A stretch of DNA of 64,000 bases. Origin: Lolliginicoccus lacisalsi. GTDB lineage: Bacteria; Actinomycetota; Actinomycetes; Mycobacteriales; Mycobacteriaceae. A model generated the notes under the pieces. The model did no database searches and was not told the DNA's origin. It saw nothing but the letters and a program-made list of their open reading frames with translations. Numbering within the stretch: the stretch's first letter is position 1; every line of letters starts with the position of its first letter. Positions 1-10,159 of the stretch are shown here, in pieces. A program made the position numbers and the translations under genes. The stretch is from positions 34,434-98,433 of the forward strand of contig NZ_JACYWE010000002.1 of the NCBI RefSeq assembly GCF_014841105.1, written 5' to 3'.

Positions 1-236
1 AGGATCTCGGTGGTGTCGTTCCGGAAGGTGTCGATGTTGTCGCGGATCTGCCCTACCTCGCCCTGGCAGGTGCCGGTGTAGGCAAGGGGGAAGAACACGA
101 GAAGGACGTTCTTGCGGCCCCGGTAGCTGGCGAGCTCGATGTGCTGGTTGTTCTGGTCGCGCAGGGCGAAACCGGGGGCAAGGTCCCCCACAGCGGGCGA
201 GCGTTCCTCGCCCTGGCTGGGTGAGCTGGGGCTCAT
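1..236 (-). CDS. ahpE: AhpE-like one-Cys peroxiredoxin (3' end cut by window edge)
   Basis: Thiol peroxidase that reduces hydroperoxides in the cytoplasm. Only the N-terminal 78 codons are in the window. They show the thioredoxin-fold start and the motif PLAYTGTCQGE with the peroxidatic Cys at about residue 57, in the arrangement typical of actinobacterial AhpE. The ATG at 236 overlaps the stop codon of the DUF3052 gene (ATGA), so the two are probably translationally coupled. The same pair (Rv2239c-ahpE) lies next to aceE in M. tuberculosis. The C-terminal part cannot be judged. Confidence 0.88.
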   Translation of the reverse strand, partial: MSPSSPSQGEERSPAVGDLAPGFALRDQNNQHIELASYRGRKNVLLVFFPLAYTGTCQGEVGQIRDNIDTFRNDTTEI

Positions 237-655
237 TGCCGCTTTCCGGCCTTGGCGCGGGGCTGCTCGAGGCGTGCTCCGGTCCAGGCTCCGAGGTTGA
301 CGGTGGAGGTCTGGGTGAGTCCGGCCGTGGGCGCGGACTCCGCGATCTCACTGGGCTCGACATATCCGGGGGTGCCGGTCTTGGGGGTGAGCACCCAGAT
401 GGCGCCATCCTCCGAGAGCGGGCCGATGGCATCCACGAGCTCGTCGATGAGGTCTCCATCGCCGTCGCGCCACCACAGGAGGACGATGTCGATTACCTCG
501 TCGGTGTCCTCGTCGAGGAGCTCGTCGCCACAGGTCTCCTCGATCGAGTCGCGGATCTCCTCGCTGGCATCGTCGTCCCAGCCGATCTCCTGGACGATCA
601 TTCCCTGGGTGATGCCCAGCATTTGTGCGTAGTTCCGAGTGTCCGTCCCGGCCAC
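233..655 (-). CDS. DUF3052 family protein
   Basis: Conserved actinobacterial protein of unknown function, about 140 residues, acidic, with the family core [10 protein letters not shown] near the N-terminus and [12 protein letters not shown] in the middle. I chose the GTG at 655 because an AGGAGG sequence lies about 10 nt upstream of it; a longer reading to 706 would put the ribosome binding site inside the coding region. Homologous to Rv2239c by position and sequence. The stop overlaps the ahpE start. It is transcribed away from aceE. Confidence 0.85.
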   Translation of the reverse strand: MAGTDTRNYAQMLGITQGMIVQEIGWDDDASEEIRDSIEETCGDELLDEDTDEVIDIVLLWWRDGDGDLIDELVDAIGPLSEDGAIWVLTPKTGTPGYVEPSEIAESAPTAGLTQTSTVNLGAWTGARLEQPRAKAGKRQ

Positions 656-1079
656 GTTCGTATGTCCTCCTGCTTCTGTGCCTGGGTGTGCTGGTCCCGT
701 GATCATTGTGCGGTGCGGGGGCTGGTTTGTCAGCAGCGTGGTGCGCTCGCTGTTCCGGTTCCCGCTGTACCGATTCCCGCTGCGGCGTGCGGCGCGGCTT
801 GTCGCGCGATGGCACTGTCCTGGCGGGGCGTGCCGGGGGGATGGTGTTCGTGCTCCTGCTTCACGGAGGTCACCCTACCGGCTTGGGGGTGGTGCTGTCG
901 TCGTTTGCGGTGCGGGCGGGCCGCTGGGCGCGTGCTGGAGGCCGCTGGGCGTGGTGTTTTCGCTGTGGCCCTGCACCGGGGGTGGTCGCGAAAGTAATGT
1001 GGGTCATAGGCCGGGCCGCGCTGCGAACCGCGGGGCGTCGCGGTTGTCCACGAGGTACATGCCCACAAGGAGTGATCGA
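656..1079. other. Intergenic region between DUF3052 gene and aceE
   Basis: This 424-base gap separates two divergent units and must hold both promoters. Reading frames across it have no plausible start signals or family resemblance. I see no clear consensus promoter, palindrome or RNA gene in it. Confidence 0.5.
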
Positions 1080-3854
1080 GTGCCTGAGCAGTCATCGAGC
1101 GATGGTGTATCACGGGATCGGGATCGCGTGCGGGTGATCCGGGAAGGGATCGCATCGTACTTGCCGGATATCGATCCGGAGGAGACGTCGGAGTGGCTGG
1201 AGTCCTTCGATGGGATGCTCGAGCATTCGACGCCGGATCGGGCCAGGTACTTGCTGCTGAGGCTGCTCGAGCGCGCGAACGAGCGGCGTGTCGCGGTCCC
1301 GGCGCTGACGTCGACCGATTACGTGAACACCATCACCACGGAGCTCGAGCCAGCCTTCCCTGGTGATGAGGACGTCGAGCGGCGATACCGGGCATGGATC
1401 CGCTGGAACGCGGCGATCATGGTGCACCGGGCGCAGCGGCCGGGCGTCGGCGTCGGCGGGCACATCTCGACGTATGCGTCCTCTGCGGCGCTGTACGAGG
1501 TCGGCTTCAATCATTTCTTCCGCGGGAAGGACCACCCGGGCGGCGGCGACCACATCTTCATCCAGGGCCATGCCTCGCCGGGGATCTATGCTCGCGCGTT
1601 CCTCGAGGGCCGGCTGACCGCCGAGCAGCTCGACGGATTCCGGCAGGAGCACAGTCATCGCGGCGCGGGCGGCGGCCTGCCGTCGTACCCGCACCCGCGC
1701 CTGATGCCGGATTTCTGGGAGTTCCCGACGGTCTCGATGGGCCTCGGCCCGATGAACGCGATCTACCAGGCACGCTTCAACCACTACCTGCGGGACCGCG
1801 GCATCAAGGACACCTCGGACCAGCACGTGTGGGCCTTCCTCGGCGATGGCGAGATGGATGAGCCGGAGTCGCGGGGGCTGGTGCATGTGGCAGCGATGGA
1901 GGGCCTGGACAACCTGACATTCGTGATCAACTGCAACCTGCAGCGGCTCGATGGCCCGGTACGCGGCAATGGCAAGATCATCCAGGAGCTGGAGTCGTTC
2001 TTCCGGGGAGCGGGCTGGCATGTGATCAAGGTGATCTGGGGCCGCGAGTGGGACCGCTTGTTCTACGCGGACAAGGACGGGGCGCTGGTGAACCTGATGA
2101 ACACCACGCCCGACGGTGATTTCCAGACCTACAAGGCCAACGATGGCGGCTACGTCCGGGAGCACTTCTTTGGTCGTGATCCGCGCACGAAGGCGCTGGT
2201 GGAGGATCTCTCCGATGCCGAGATCTGGAACCTCAAGCGCGGCGGGCATGACTATCGCAAGGTGTATGCGGCGTACCGCGCGGCGACGGAGCACACTGGC
2301 CAGCCGACGGTGATCCTGGCGCACACGATCAAGGGCTACGCTCTCGGCGAGCACTTCGAGGCGCGCAACGCGACGCACCAGATGAAGAAGCTGACGCTCG
2401 ATGACCTGAAGCATTTCCGCGATACGCAGCGCATCCCGATCAGCGACGAGGAGCTGGAGAAGGACCCGTACCTGCCGCCCTATTACCACCCGGGCGAGGA
2501 TGCACCGGAGATCAAGTACCTGCTCGAGCGGCGCGAGCAGCTCGGCGGGTTCGTGCCGCAGCGGCGCACCAGGGCGCGGGAGCTGAAGCTGCCGGGCGAC
2601 AAGCCGTATGCGTCGATCCGCAAGGGATCGGGCAAGCAGGACGTGGCCACGACGATGGCGGTCGTGCGCTTGTTCAAGGAGCTGCTGCGCGATGACGAGA
2701 TCGGCAAGCGGATCGTGCCGATCATCCCGGACGAGGCACGAACCTTCGGCATGGACTCGTGGTTCCCGACCTTGAAGATCTACAACCGGCATGGGCAGCT
2801 GTATACCTCGGTGGATGCGGAACTGATGCTGGCCTACAAGGAGTCGGAGCGCGGGCAGATCCTGCACGAGGGGATCAATGAGGCGGGCTCGGCCGGGTCG
2901 TTCATCGCCGCTGGCACCGCGTACGCGACGCACGACGAGCCGATGATCCCGATCTACATCTTCTACTCGATGTTCGGGTTCCAGCGCACCGGTGACAGCT
3001 TCTGGGCGGCAGCCGACCAGATGACCAGGGGCTTCATCCTCGGCGCCACCGCGGGCCGCACGACGTTGACGGGCGAGGGCCTGCAGCACGCGGATGGGCA
3101 TTCGCTCACGCTCGCCTCGACCAACCCGGCGGTGGTGACCTACGATCCGGCGTTCTCGTTCGAGATCGCGCACATCGTCAAGGACGGCCTGCGCCGCATG
3201 TTCGGGCCCGAGCCGGAGAACATCTACTACTACATCACCCTGTACAACGAGCCGTTCGTGCAGCCCGCCGAGCCGGAGGGCCTTGACGTGGAGGCGCTGC
3301 TACGGGGCATGCACTGCTACTCCCCCGCCACGAGCGGCGGGAAGCGGGCGAGCATCCTGGCCTCGGGGGTCTCGGTGCCGTGGGCCCTGCGCGCGCAGGA
3401 GATCCTCGCGAGCGAGTGGGATGTTGCCGCGGACGTGTGGTCGGTGACGTCCTGGACCGAGCTGCGGCGAGACGGTCGCCGCTGCGAGGACGCCGCGCTG
3501 CGGGATCCGGGAACCGATAAGGCGGGGGCGTTCGTGACGGCGGCGCTGGGCGACTCGGAAGGACCCTTCGTGGGCGTCTCGGACTTCGAGAGCGCGGTGC
3601 CCGACCAGATCCGCACCTGGGTCCCGGGGCACTACGTGACGCTCGGGGCGGATGGCTTCGGCTTCTCGGACACGCGCCCAGCCGCGCGGCGGTTCTTCAA
3701 CATCGATGCCGAGTCGATCGTGGTCGGCGTGCTGCTCGCGCTGGCCGAGAACGGGGATCTTGACCGGGAGCGCGCGGCCGAGGCTGCCCGCCGCTACCGG
3801 ATCGACGACGTGGCCGGGGTCTCGGAGCAGACGACCGATCCTGGGGTGGCATGA
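1080..3854 (+). CDS. aceE: Pyruvate dehydrogenase E1 component (homodimeric type)
   Basis: Thiamine-diphosphate-dependent decarboxylase that feeds pyruvate carbon into the pyruvate dehydrogenase complex, giving acetyl-CoA. The 924-residue product has the expected full length of the single-chain E1 (about 900). The ThDP-binding region includes [14 protein letters not shown] followed by [19 protein letters not shown], and the pyrimidine-binding half carries the HEGINEAGS and [11 protein letters not shown] stretches. GTG at 1080 is chosen because AAGGAG sits 7 nt upstream. The stop overlaps the start of the mabR-like gene (ATGA), linking acetyl-CoA supply to the fatty-acid synthesis locus, as in mycobacteria. 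Confidence 0.96.
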   Translation: MPEQSSSDGVSRDRDRVRVIREGIASYLPDIDPEETSEWLESFDGMLEHSTPDRARYLLLRLLERANERRVAVPALTSTDYVNTITTELEPAFPGDEDVERRYRAWIRWNAAIMVHRAQRPGVGVGGHISTYASSAALYEVGFNHFFRGKDHPGGGDHIFIQGHASPGIYARAFLEGRLTAEQLDGFRQEHSHRGAGGGLPSYPHPRLMPDFWEFPTVSMGLGPMNAIYQARFNHYLRDRGIKDTSDQHVWAFLGDGEMDEPESRGLVHVAAMEGLDNLTFVINCNLQRLDGPVRGNGKIIQELESFFRGAGWHVIKVIWGREWDRLFYADKDGALVNLMNTTPDGDFQTYKANDGGYVREHFFGRDPRTKALVEDLSDAEIWNLKRGGHDYRKVYAAYRAATEHTGQPTVILAHTIKGYALGEHFEARNATHQMKKLTLDDLKHFRDTQRIPISDEELEKDPYLPPYYHPGEDAPEIKYLLERREQLGGFVPQRRTRARELKLPGDKPYASIRKGSGKQDVATTMAVVRLFKELLRDDEIGKRIVPIIPDEARTFGMDSWFPTLKIYNRHGQLYTSVDAELMLAYKESERGQILHEGINEAGSAGSFIAAGTAYATHDEPMIPIYIFYSMFGFQRTGDSFWAAADQMTRGFILGATAGRTTLTGEGLQHADGHSLTLASTNPAVVTYDPAFSFEIAHIVKDGLRRMFGPEPENIYYYITLYNEPFVQPAEPEGLDVEALLRGMHCYSPATSGGKRASILASGVSVPWALRAQEILASEWDVAADVWSVTSWTELRRDGRRCEDAALRDPGTDKAGAFVTAALGDSEGPFVGVSDFESAVPDQIRTWVPGHYVTLGADGFGFSDTRPAARRFFNIDAESIVVGVLLALAENGDLDRERAAEAARRYRIDDVAGVSEQTTDPGVA

Positions 3855-5095
3855 CGAGCACGGCACGGCCGCCGCGCGTTCCGAGCGCGGACAACCCGCT
3901 CTCCGACGCGCTGCTGCGACGACTCAAGCAATACTCGGGCCGGCTCTCCACCGAGGCGGTCAAGTCGATGCAGGAGCAGCTCGACTTCTTCGCCGATCTT
4001 GATGCCGAGCAGCGCTCGACCGTGCACTTGCTGGTGCAGAACGCGGTGTCGAACTTCGTGGACTGGATGAAGGACCCGGACCGCGACATCTGGAAGACGG
4101 TGGACTCCTTCCGCGTGGTCCCCAACGATCTGGCGCGCGGGGTGACGCTGCGGCAGACGGTGGAGATGGTGCGGGTGGCCATGGAGTTCTTCGAGAACTA
4201 CTTGTCCCGGATCACCCGCAATGATCAACAGCTCCAGGCCTTGACCGTGGCGGTCCTGCGCTACCGGGTGGAGGTCGGCTTCGCGGCCGCGGCGGTCTAC
4301 GCGACAGCAGCGGAATCGCGGGGCGCGTGGGACACCCGGCTCGAGGCCCTCGTGGTCGATGCGGTGGTGCGCGGCGACTCTGATTCGTCGATGCTGTCAC
4401 GGGCCGCGACGCTGAACTGGGAGGCGAACGCCCCCGCGACGGTGATTGTAGGTACCCCACCACCGGACAGCGGGGTGTCGGCGGTGTCGACGGTGCACGC
4501 GGCGGCGGAGAAGCACCGCCGCTCGGCGCTCTCGGTGGTGCAGGGATCGACCCTGGTGGCGATCATCAATGGCGAGGTTCCGGTGCGCGGGGAATTCATC
4601 TCGGACCTGCTCGAGGCATTCTCGGACAGCCATGTGGTGATCGGCCCGACCGCCCCCTCGTTGTCGACAGCGCACACGAGCTGGCGCGAGGCGAACATCG
4701 CGTTGCGCGCGGCACCGGGGTGGCGGATGGCTCCCCGGCCGGCGCTGGCATCGGACTTGCTGCCCGAGCGGGCGCTGCTTGGCGACGCCCATGCGGTGCG
4801 GGCGCTCAATACGCAGATCGTGACCCCGCTGGCCAAGGCTGCGAACTCGCTGAGCGAGACGCTGGACGTGTACCTCGATGCCGGTGGCGCGGTGGAAGCA
4901 TGCGCCCGGGCTTTGTTCGTTCATCCCAATACGGTGCGGTACCGGTTGAAGAAGATCGCGGAGATCACGGGCCTCGAGCCGAACAATCCCAGGGATGCGT
5001 ATGTACTTCGCGTGGCGGAATCCGTGGGTCGATTGATGCGCTCTGATGCTGAACCGTTACTCCAGTTCCCAGACATCACTTCCGTAACATTGTGA
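3851..5095 (+). CDS. mabR: PucR/CdaR-type transcriptional regulator of the FAS-II operon (MabR/FasR)
   Basis: DNA-binding regulator, 414 residues, with a long ligand-sensing N-terminal part and a C-terminal PucR-type helix-turn-helix; the signature [13 protein letters not shown] is at about residues 357-369. In M. smegmatis the orthologue MabR controls the mycolic FAS-II operon, and Streptomyces FasR controls the fabD operon from the same position. Here it starts inside the aceE stop (ATGA) and lies directly upstream of fabD, with a matching palindrome in the 143-bp gap after it. Function is inferred from family and synteny. Confidence 0.9.
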   Translation: MTSTARPPRVPSADNPLSDALLRRLKQYSGRLSTEAVKSMQEQLDFFADLDAEQRSTVHLLVQNAVSNFVDWMKDPDRDIWKTVDSFRVVPNDLARGVTLRQTVEMVRVAMEFFENYLSRITRNDQQLQALTVAVLRYRVEVGFAAAAVYATAAESRGAWDTRLEALVVDAVVRGDSDSSMLSRAATLNWEANAPATVIVGTPPPDSGVSAVSTVHAAAEKHRRSALSVVQGSTLVAIINGEVPVRGEFISDLLEAFSDSHVVIGPTAPSLSTAHTSWREANIALRAAPGWRMAPRPALASDLLPERALLGDAHAVRALNTQIVTPLAKAANSLSETLDVYLDAGGAVEACARALFVHPNTVRYRLKKIAEITGLEPNNPRDAYVLRVAESVGRLMRSDAEPLLQFPDITSVTL

Positions 5096-5151
5096 AAAAG
5101 TTCTCTGTAACGTTCCCAGCGGTGCTGGCGATGCCTGGCCTTACAGGACCC

Positions 5152-5172
5152 GTTTGTAGGGTTCCCACAAAC
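5152..5172. promoter_or_regulatory. Putative MabR/FasR operator upstream of fabD
   Basis: Palindrome GTTTGT-N9-ACAAAC. Arms of 6 bp are perfect and the spacer continues the symmetry (GGG/CCC), giving 9 paired positions in 21 bp. It resembles the TTTTGT-N9-ACAAAA site that I recall for mycobacterial MabR. It ends 66 bp before the fabD GTG, a good position for a regulator of the FAS-II promoter. Confidence 0.7.
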
Positions 5173-5238
5173 TATTGCCCCAAGGTTGGTGCTTAAAAAC
5201 ACCTGAGAAACAGGCCTCGAGGGTGTTCCCTGGAGCAC

Positions 5239-6171
5239 GTGATAGCACTACTCGCCCCAGGACAAGGCTCGCAGAAGCCAGGCATGCTCGCGCCATGGCT
5301 CGAGCTGCCCTCGGTGCATGACCGGGTTGCCCAGTGGTCCAAGGCCGCTGGGCTCGATCTCGTGCGCCTCGGCACCGTCGCCGAGGCCGACGAGATCACT
5401 GACACCGCCGTCACCCAGCCACTGGTAGTCGCATCGGCACTGATCGCGTTCGAGGAGATCGCCCAGCGCGGCTTGCTCGACAAGCTCCCCGAGCTCGGCG
5501 GCATCGTGGCCGGCCACTCGGTCGGGGAGCTCGCTGCGGCCGCGATGGCCGGGGTCATCTCGAGCGACGACGCCGTCGCCCTCGCTGCCCTGCGCGGCCG
5601 CGAGATGGCCAAGGCATGCGCGGCCGTCGAGACCGGCATGACCGCGGTGCTCGGTGGCGCGGAGGACGATGTCCTTGCCCGCCTCGCCGAGCTGGGCCTC
5701 ACCCCGGCCAACCGCAATGCCCCCGGGCAGATCGTGGCGGCCGGGCCGATGGAGGCGCTCGCCAAGCTGGCGGAGAACCCGCCCGAGCGCGCCAAGCTGC
5801 GCCCCCTCGCTGTCGCGGGAGCGTTCCACACCGAGTTCATGGCACCCGCCCAGGACGCGGTGGCCGAGGCCGCGGCGGACATCGCCACCGAGGATCCGCG
5901 CCGGACCCTGCTGTCCAACGCGGACGGGCAGCCCGTGCGGTCGGGAAGCGAAGCGCTCGACCGGATCGTCGCCCAGATCACACGTCCCGTGCGCTGGGAC
6001 CTGTGCAGTGACACGATCCGCGATAGCGGCGCGGCAGGCCTGGCCGAGCTGGCCCCGGCGGGCACGCTCGCCGGGATCGCGAAGCGCACCATGCGCGGCG
6101 TGCCCCAGCTGGCCATCAACACCCCACAGGACCTCGACGAGATCGAAGCCCGCTTCGATCTCGCCGACTGA
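5239..6171 (+). CDS. fabD: Malonyl-CoA:ACP transacylase
   Basis: Transfers malonyl from CoA to AcpM to supply extender units for FAS-II. The 310-residue protein has the nucleophile motif GHSVGE with Ser at about residue 94 and the partner His in AGAFHTEF at about 197. GTG at 5239 gives the conserved start VIALLAPGQGSQ; GGAG lies only 3 nt upstream, which is short. First gene of the fabD-acpM-kasA-accD6 run. Confidence 0.95.
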   Translation: MIALLAPGQGSQKPGMLAPWLELPSVHDRVAQWSKAAGLDLVRLGTVAEADEITDTAVTQPLVVASALIAFEEIAQRGLLDKLPELGGIVAGHSVGELAAAAMAGVISSDDAVALAALRGREMAKACAAVETGMTAVLGGAEDDVLARLAELGLTPANRNAPGQIVAAGPMEALAKLAENPPERAKLRPLAVAGAFHTEFMAPAQDAVAEAAADIATEDPRRTLLSNADGQPVRSGSEALDRIVAQITRPVRWDLCSDTIRDSGAAGLAELAPAGTLAGIAKRTMRGVPQLAINTPQDLDEIEARFDLAD

Positions 6172-6226
6172 CAACTCAATATCGCCAACTCCAACGAGAA
6201 GAAAAATGAGAAGGGAGCCATATTCC

Positions 6227-6526
6227 ATGGCCGCAACCCAGGAAGATATCGTCACCGGCCTTGCCTCGATCATCGAAGAGGTCACGGGCATCGAGCCGTC
6301 CGAGGTGACGATCGAGAAGTCCTTCGTTGACGACCTTGATATCGACTCCCTGTCGATGGTGGAGATCGCCGTTCAGACCGAGGACAAGTACGGCATCAAG
6401 ATCCCCGACGAGGACCTCGCCTCGCTGCGCACCGTCGGCGATGCCGTCTCCTACATCCAGAAGCTCGAGGCCGAGGGTGTTGAAGGCGTCAACACCGATG
6501 CCCTCAAGGGTGCTAGCGAGAACTGA
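6227..6526 (+). CDS. acpM: Meromycolate extension acyl carrier protein
   Basis: Carries the growing chain as a thioester on phosphopantetheine. The 99-residue protein has the attachment motif [10 protein letters not shown] with Ser41, the same position as in mycobacterial AcpM, and the longer C-terminal tail beyond the 77-residue ACP core seen in AcpM. ATG at 6227 follows AAGGGAG by 9 nt. kasA starts 2 nt after its stop. Confidence 0.94.
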   Translation: MAATQEDIVTGLASIIEEVTGIEPSEVTIEKSFVDDLDIDSLSMVEIAVQTEDKYGIKIPDEDLASLRTVGDAVSYIQKLEAEGVEGVNTDALKGASEN

Positions 6527-6528
6527 CC

Positions 6529-7800
6529 GTGACTGATTCCGCTACTACGTCCACAAGCACCGGGTCCACCAGCTCCACCCGGCCTTCCGTTGTCGTCACC
6601 GGCATCGCCGCGACCACGTCGCTCGCTGGCGATATCGATGGCACCTGGAAGAGCCTGCTCGCGGGCGAGAGCGGCATCGAGACGCTCACCGATCCCTGGG
6701 TCGAGAAACTCGGCATGCCAGTAACGATCGGTGGGCGGCTCAAGGTCCGGCCCGAGGAGTCACTGACCAAGGTGCAGGTGCGCCGGATGGACTTCGTCGA
6801 GCAGCTCGCGCTCGTCCAGGGCCGTAATGCCTGGGCGCACGCGGGCAGCCCGGAGGTCGACAAGGAGCGCCTCGCTGTCGTGCTCGGCACCGGCATCGGT
6901 GGCTACGACACGATCGTCAACTCGCACGTCGCCATGCTGGAGGGCGGGGCCCGCAAGGTCTCCCCGATGGCCGTGCCGATGATGATGCCGAACGGGCCCG
7001 CCGCCACCATCGCTCTCGAGTACGGCGCCCAGGCAGGCGTCCACACGCCGGTCTCCGCCTGCGCATCCGGCAGCGAGGCCATCGCGCAGGCCTGGCGCAT
7101 GATCCGGGACGGCGAGGCCGATGTCATCATCACCGGTGGCGTCGAGTCGCAGCTACAGCCCATGGCGATCGCCGGGTTCGCGATGATGCGTGCCATGAGC
7201 ACGCGCAACGACGATCCCAAGGGTGCCTCGCGCCCGTTCGACAAGGACCGGGACGGGTTCGTCTTCGGCGAGGCCGGCGCGGTCCTCATCCTCGAGCGGG
7301 AGGACTTCGCCCGGGCGCGAGGAGCAACGATCCACGCGCGCGTGCTCGGCGCGGGCATCACCTCGGACGGGTTCCACATCGTGGCGCCCGAGCCCGAGGG
7401 CACCGGAGCCGCTAGGGCCATGCGCAAGGCGATGGCGCTCGCGGGCGTGGAGGCCAGCGACGTGAGCCACGTCAATGCCCACGCCACTGCCACGCCCGTC
7501 GGCGACGTGGCCGAGGCACGCGCGATCAACTCCGCGGTCGGCAACCACGCCGCCATCTACGCGGCGAAGTCAGCGCTCGGCCACTCCATCGGAGCGGTGG
7601 GCGCTCTCGAATCGATCCTGACCATCCTGGCAATCCGGGACGGAGTGATTCCTCCGACCCTCAACCTCGACAACCAGGACCCCGATGTCGATCTCGATGT
7701 GGTCGCGGGCGAGCCCCGCTACGGCCAGTTCGACATCGCCATCAAGAACTCGTTCGGCTTCGGCGGGCACAACGTCTCGATCGTGTTTGGCCGCGCCTAG
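6529..7800 (+). CDS. kasA: Beta-ketoacyl-ACP synthase (KasA type, FAS-II elongation)
   Basis: Condenses malonyl-AcpM with acyl-AcpM to lengthen meromycolate-type chains. The 423-residue thiolase-fold protein keeps the catalytic set: Cys178 in SACASGSEA, His318 in [11 protein letters not shown], Lys347 in AAKSALGHS and His414 in GGHNVS. It begins with a GTG two bases after acpM. Only one synthase gene follows acpM, whereas mycobacteria have kasA and kasB. Assignment as KasA rather than a primary FabF rests on operon context. Confidence 0.93.
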   Translation: MTDSATTSTSTGSTSSTRPSVVVTGIAATTSLAGDIDGTWKSLLAGESGIETLTDPWVEKLGMPVTIGGRLKVRPEESLTKVQVRRMDFVEQLALVQGRNAWAHAGSPEVDKERLAVVLGTGIGGYDTIVNSHVAMLEGGARKVSPMAVPMMMPNGPAATIALEYGAQAGVHTPVSACASGSEAIAQAWRMIRDGEADVIITGGVESQLQPMAIAGFAMMRAMSTRNDDPKGASRPFDKDRDGFVFGEAGAVLILEREDFARARGATIHARVLGAGITSDGFHIVAPEPEGTGAARAMRKAMALAGVEASDVSHVNAHATATPVGDVAEARAINSAVGNHAAIYAAKSALGHSIGAVGALESILTILAIRDGVIPPTLNLDNQDPDVDLDVVAGEPRYGQFDIAIKNSFGFGGHNVSIVFGRA

Positions 7801-7933
7801 GCGCGGGCACGCACCCGGACGTTCGCTGCCAACGGCGTCAGCGAACAGCACGAGCAGCACCACGTAACACATATCGAGACAGAACAGACATAACTAACGA
7901 AGCAGTTCGACCGGACTGGGATTTGGAGGAGCG

Positions 7934-9385
7934 ATGACCGTCTTGGCGCCGAGGACCACACGGGATACCACACCCGACCCGCGCGACCCGATGGGCCGCT
8001 TGCAGCGATTCTTCGATCCCGGTTCGATCACCCTGCTCCACGCCCGGGACAACTCCGGCGTGCTCGCGGCCGCTGGCCGCGTCGATGGGGTGCGCACCAT
8101 CGCCTTCTGCACCGACGGCACCATCATGGGTGGCGCCATGGGCGTGGATGGCTGCGCGCACATCGTCAACGCGATCAACACCGCCCTCGAGGAGGAAGTG
8201 CCCATCGTAGGGCTGTGGCACTCCGGTGGTGCACGCCTCGCCGAGGGAGTCGAGGCACTGCACGCCGTGGGCCTGATGTTCGAGGCCATGGTGCGCGCCT
8301 CCGGCGTGATCCCCCAGATCTCCGTGGTGCTGGGATTCGCTGCCGGCGGTGCCGCCTACGGGCCCGCGCTGACCGACGTCGTCATCATGGCGCCGGATAG
8401 CCGCGTCTTCGTCACCGGGCCGGACGTGGTGCGCTCGGTCACCGGCGAGCAGGTCGACATGGAGGCCCTCGGTGGCCCGGCCACCCACACCCGCAAGTCC
8501 GGGGTCGCGCACATCGCCGCAGCCGACGAGATGGATGCGATGCACCAGGCGCGCAGCCTCGTCTCGCTGCTCGCCGACCAGGGCGAGATGGACCTCGACG
8601 CCGCGCGCCGGGGCGATTCCGACCTGCGCGCCCTGCTGCCCGAGTCCAACCGCCGTGCCTACGACATCCATCCCATCGTGCGCCAGCTGCTCGATCAGGT
8701 CGATGCCGGCGACGGCCAGCAGATGTCGAGCTTCATCGAGCTGCAGGCCAAGTGGGCGCCCAATGTGGTCGTGGGATTCGGTCGCCTCGGTGGCCGCACC
8801 GTAGGTGTTCTCGCGAACAACCCGCTCCGTCTTGGCGGTTGCCTCAACTCCGAGAGCGCCGAGAAGGCCGCGCGCTTCGTGCGCATCTGCGACCAGTTCG
8901 GTGTGCCGCTCGTCGTCCTCGTTGATGTTCCCGGATACCTGCCCGGAGTGAGCCAGGAGTGGGAGGGCGTGGTGCGCCGCGGCGCCAAGCTGCTGCATGC
9001 CTTCGCCGATGCCTCGGTGCCCCGGGTGACGCTCGTCCTGCGCAAGGCCTACGGCGGCGCCTACATCGCCATGAACTCCCGCGCTCTCGGCGCGACCAAG
9101 GTGTTCGCGTGGCCGGGCGGCGAGGTCGCCGTCATGGGCGCCAAGGCCGCGGTAGGCATCCTCCACAAGCGCGCCCTCGCGGCCGCTGGCACCGAGGAGG
9201 AGCGCGAGGCCCTGCACCAGCGCCTCGCCGAGGAGCACGAGGCCATCACCGGCGGTGTCGGCCGCGCGATGGACATCGGTGTCGTTGACGAGCAGATCGA
9301 TCCATCCGTGACCCGCAGCCGTATCGCGCAGGCCATCGCGGAGACCCCGATCAAGCGGGGCCGCCACAAGAACATCCCGTTGTGA
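7934..9385 (+). CDS. accD6: Acetyl/propionyl-CoA carboxylase carboxyltransferase beta subunit (AccD6)
   Basis: Carboxyltransferase subunit that makes malonyl-CoA for FabD. The 483-residue crotonase-fold protein has the paired oxyanion regions GFAAGGAAYGPAL and RKAYGGAYIAMNSRALGA. GGAGGA lies 4 nt before the ATG. Position after kasA matches mycobacterial accD6. A 133-bp gap after kasA could carry a second promoter. Its stop codon abuts the stop of the convergent DUF3145 gene with no room for a terminator. Confidence 0.94.
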   Translation: MTVLAPRTTRDTTPDPRDPMGRLQRFFDPGSITLLHARDNSGVLAAAGRVDGVRTIAFCTDGTIMGGAMGVDGCAHIVNAINTALEEEVPIVGLWHSGGARLAEGVEALHAVGLMFEAMVRASGVIPQISVVLGFAAGGAAYGPALTDVVIMAPDSRVFVTGPDVVRSVTGEQVDMEALGGPATHTRKSGVAHIAAADEMDAMHQARSLVSLLADQGEMDLDAARRGDSDLRALLPESNRRAYDIHPIVRQLLDQVDAGDGQQMSSFIELQAKWAPNVVVGFGRLGGRTVGVLANNPLRLGGCLNSESAEKAARFVRICDQFGVPLVVLVDVPGYLPGVSQEWEGVVRRGAKLLHAFADASVPRVTLVLRKAYGGAYIAMNSRALGATKVFAWPGGEVAVMGAKAAVGILHKRALAAAGTEEEREALHQRLAEEHEAITGGVGRAMDIGVVDEQIDPSVTRSRIAQAIAETPIKRGRHKNIPL

Positions 9386-9898
9386 TCAGCCAACGCGGCG
9401 ACTGATCCAGGTCACCTCGGCGCCATCACCAGCGAACCGGTAGGGCTCGAGCTCGTCATCCCAGTCCGTGCCCATCGCTTCATCCAGCGCAGCCGCTAGG
9501 TCGTGGGCCCGCTCGGCCATGAGGGCGCGCAGGCGCATCTCGCCGATCACCGTGTCGCCGTTAGCGCTCATCGTGCCGCGCCACAGCCCCAGCGCAGGGG
9601 TGTGGCAGAAGCGCTCGCCATCGATGCCCTCGCTCGCGTCCTCGGTGACCTCGAAGCGAAGGTCCTCCCAGACGGACAAGGACATGGCAATCCGTGCGCC
9701 GGTCCCCACGGGGCCAACCCAGTTGATGGTCGCGCGCAGCTCGCCGCCCGCGGCCGGTTGTGCCGACCAGCGCACGCGCGAGCGGCAGCCCAGGGTCGCG
9801 GCGATCGCCCAGTCCACATGCGGGCACAAGGCGGTCGGCGACGAGTGGACGTGCACAACGCCCGTAGTCGCATCAGCGGTCTGCATCAATGCCGACAC
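9386..9898 (-). CDS. DUF3145 family protein
   Basis: Conserved actinobacterial protein of unknown function, 170 residues, recognised by GVVHVHSSPTALCPHVDWA near the N-terminus and the C-terminal WISRRVG. GTG at 9898 is preferred because GGAGG lies 8 nt upstream. It converges tail-to-tail with accD6. No membrane segment or catalytic motif is visible. Confidence 0.85.
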   Translation of the reverse strand: MSALMQTADATTGVVHVHSSPTALCPHVDWAIAATLGCRSRVRWSAQPAAGGELRATINWVGPVGTGARIAMSLSVWEDLRFEVTEDASEGIDGERFCHTPALGLWRGTMSANGDTVIGEMRLRALMAERAHDLAAALDEAMGTDWDDELEPYRFAGDGAEVTWISRRVG

Positions 9899-10159
9899 TC
9901 AAAACACCTCCGGTATCTGGAACAGACGAGAAACGTCTTCCCCAAACGGCTCTCGCACCAGTATCCGGTGGCATGCTCAACGACACGGGCCCGGACGATG
10001 CCGGACTGGTGCCGCTGCGTGGACCGCGCGTCGGCGCGGCCCCAGCGAACGCGGCCTGATCCACCCGTGAATCCGGGCTTCCCGTTAGCACAGCGCTTGC
10101 TGTTGCAAGATAGTGTGCACACGTGTCGCCGGTCTCGCTAGCGTTTCGACTGATTTTTG
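9899..10159. other. Intergenic gap with no recognised element
   Basis: Lies between the start of the DUF3145 gene and the end of the serine hydrolase gene, both minus strand. It must contain the DUF3145 promoter. I find no tRNA, terminator hairpin or family A/B palindrome here. Confidence 0.4.

Noticed and set aside
730-1155. 141-codon minus-strand frame in the aceE upstream region
   Set aside because: Overlaps the aceE start, Arg/Pro/His-rich, no ribosome site or homologue recognised.
1110-3173. 687-codon open frame antisense to aceE
   Set aside because: It lies wholly opposite a clear aceE, has Arg/His/Val-rich composition typical of high-GC shadow frames and no family motif.
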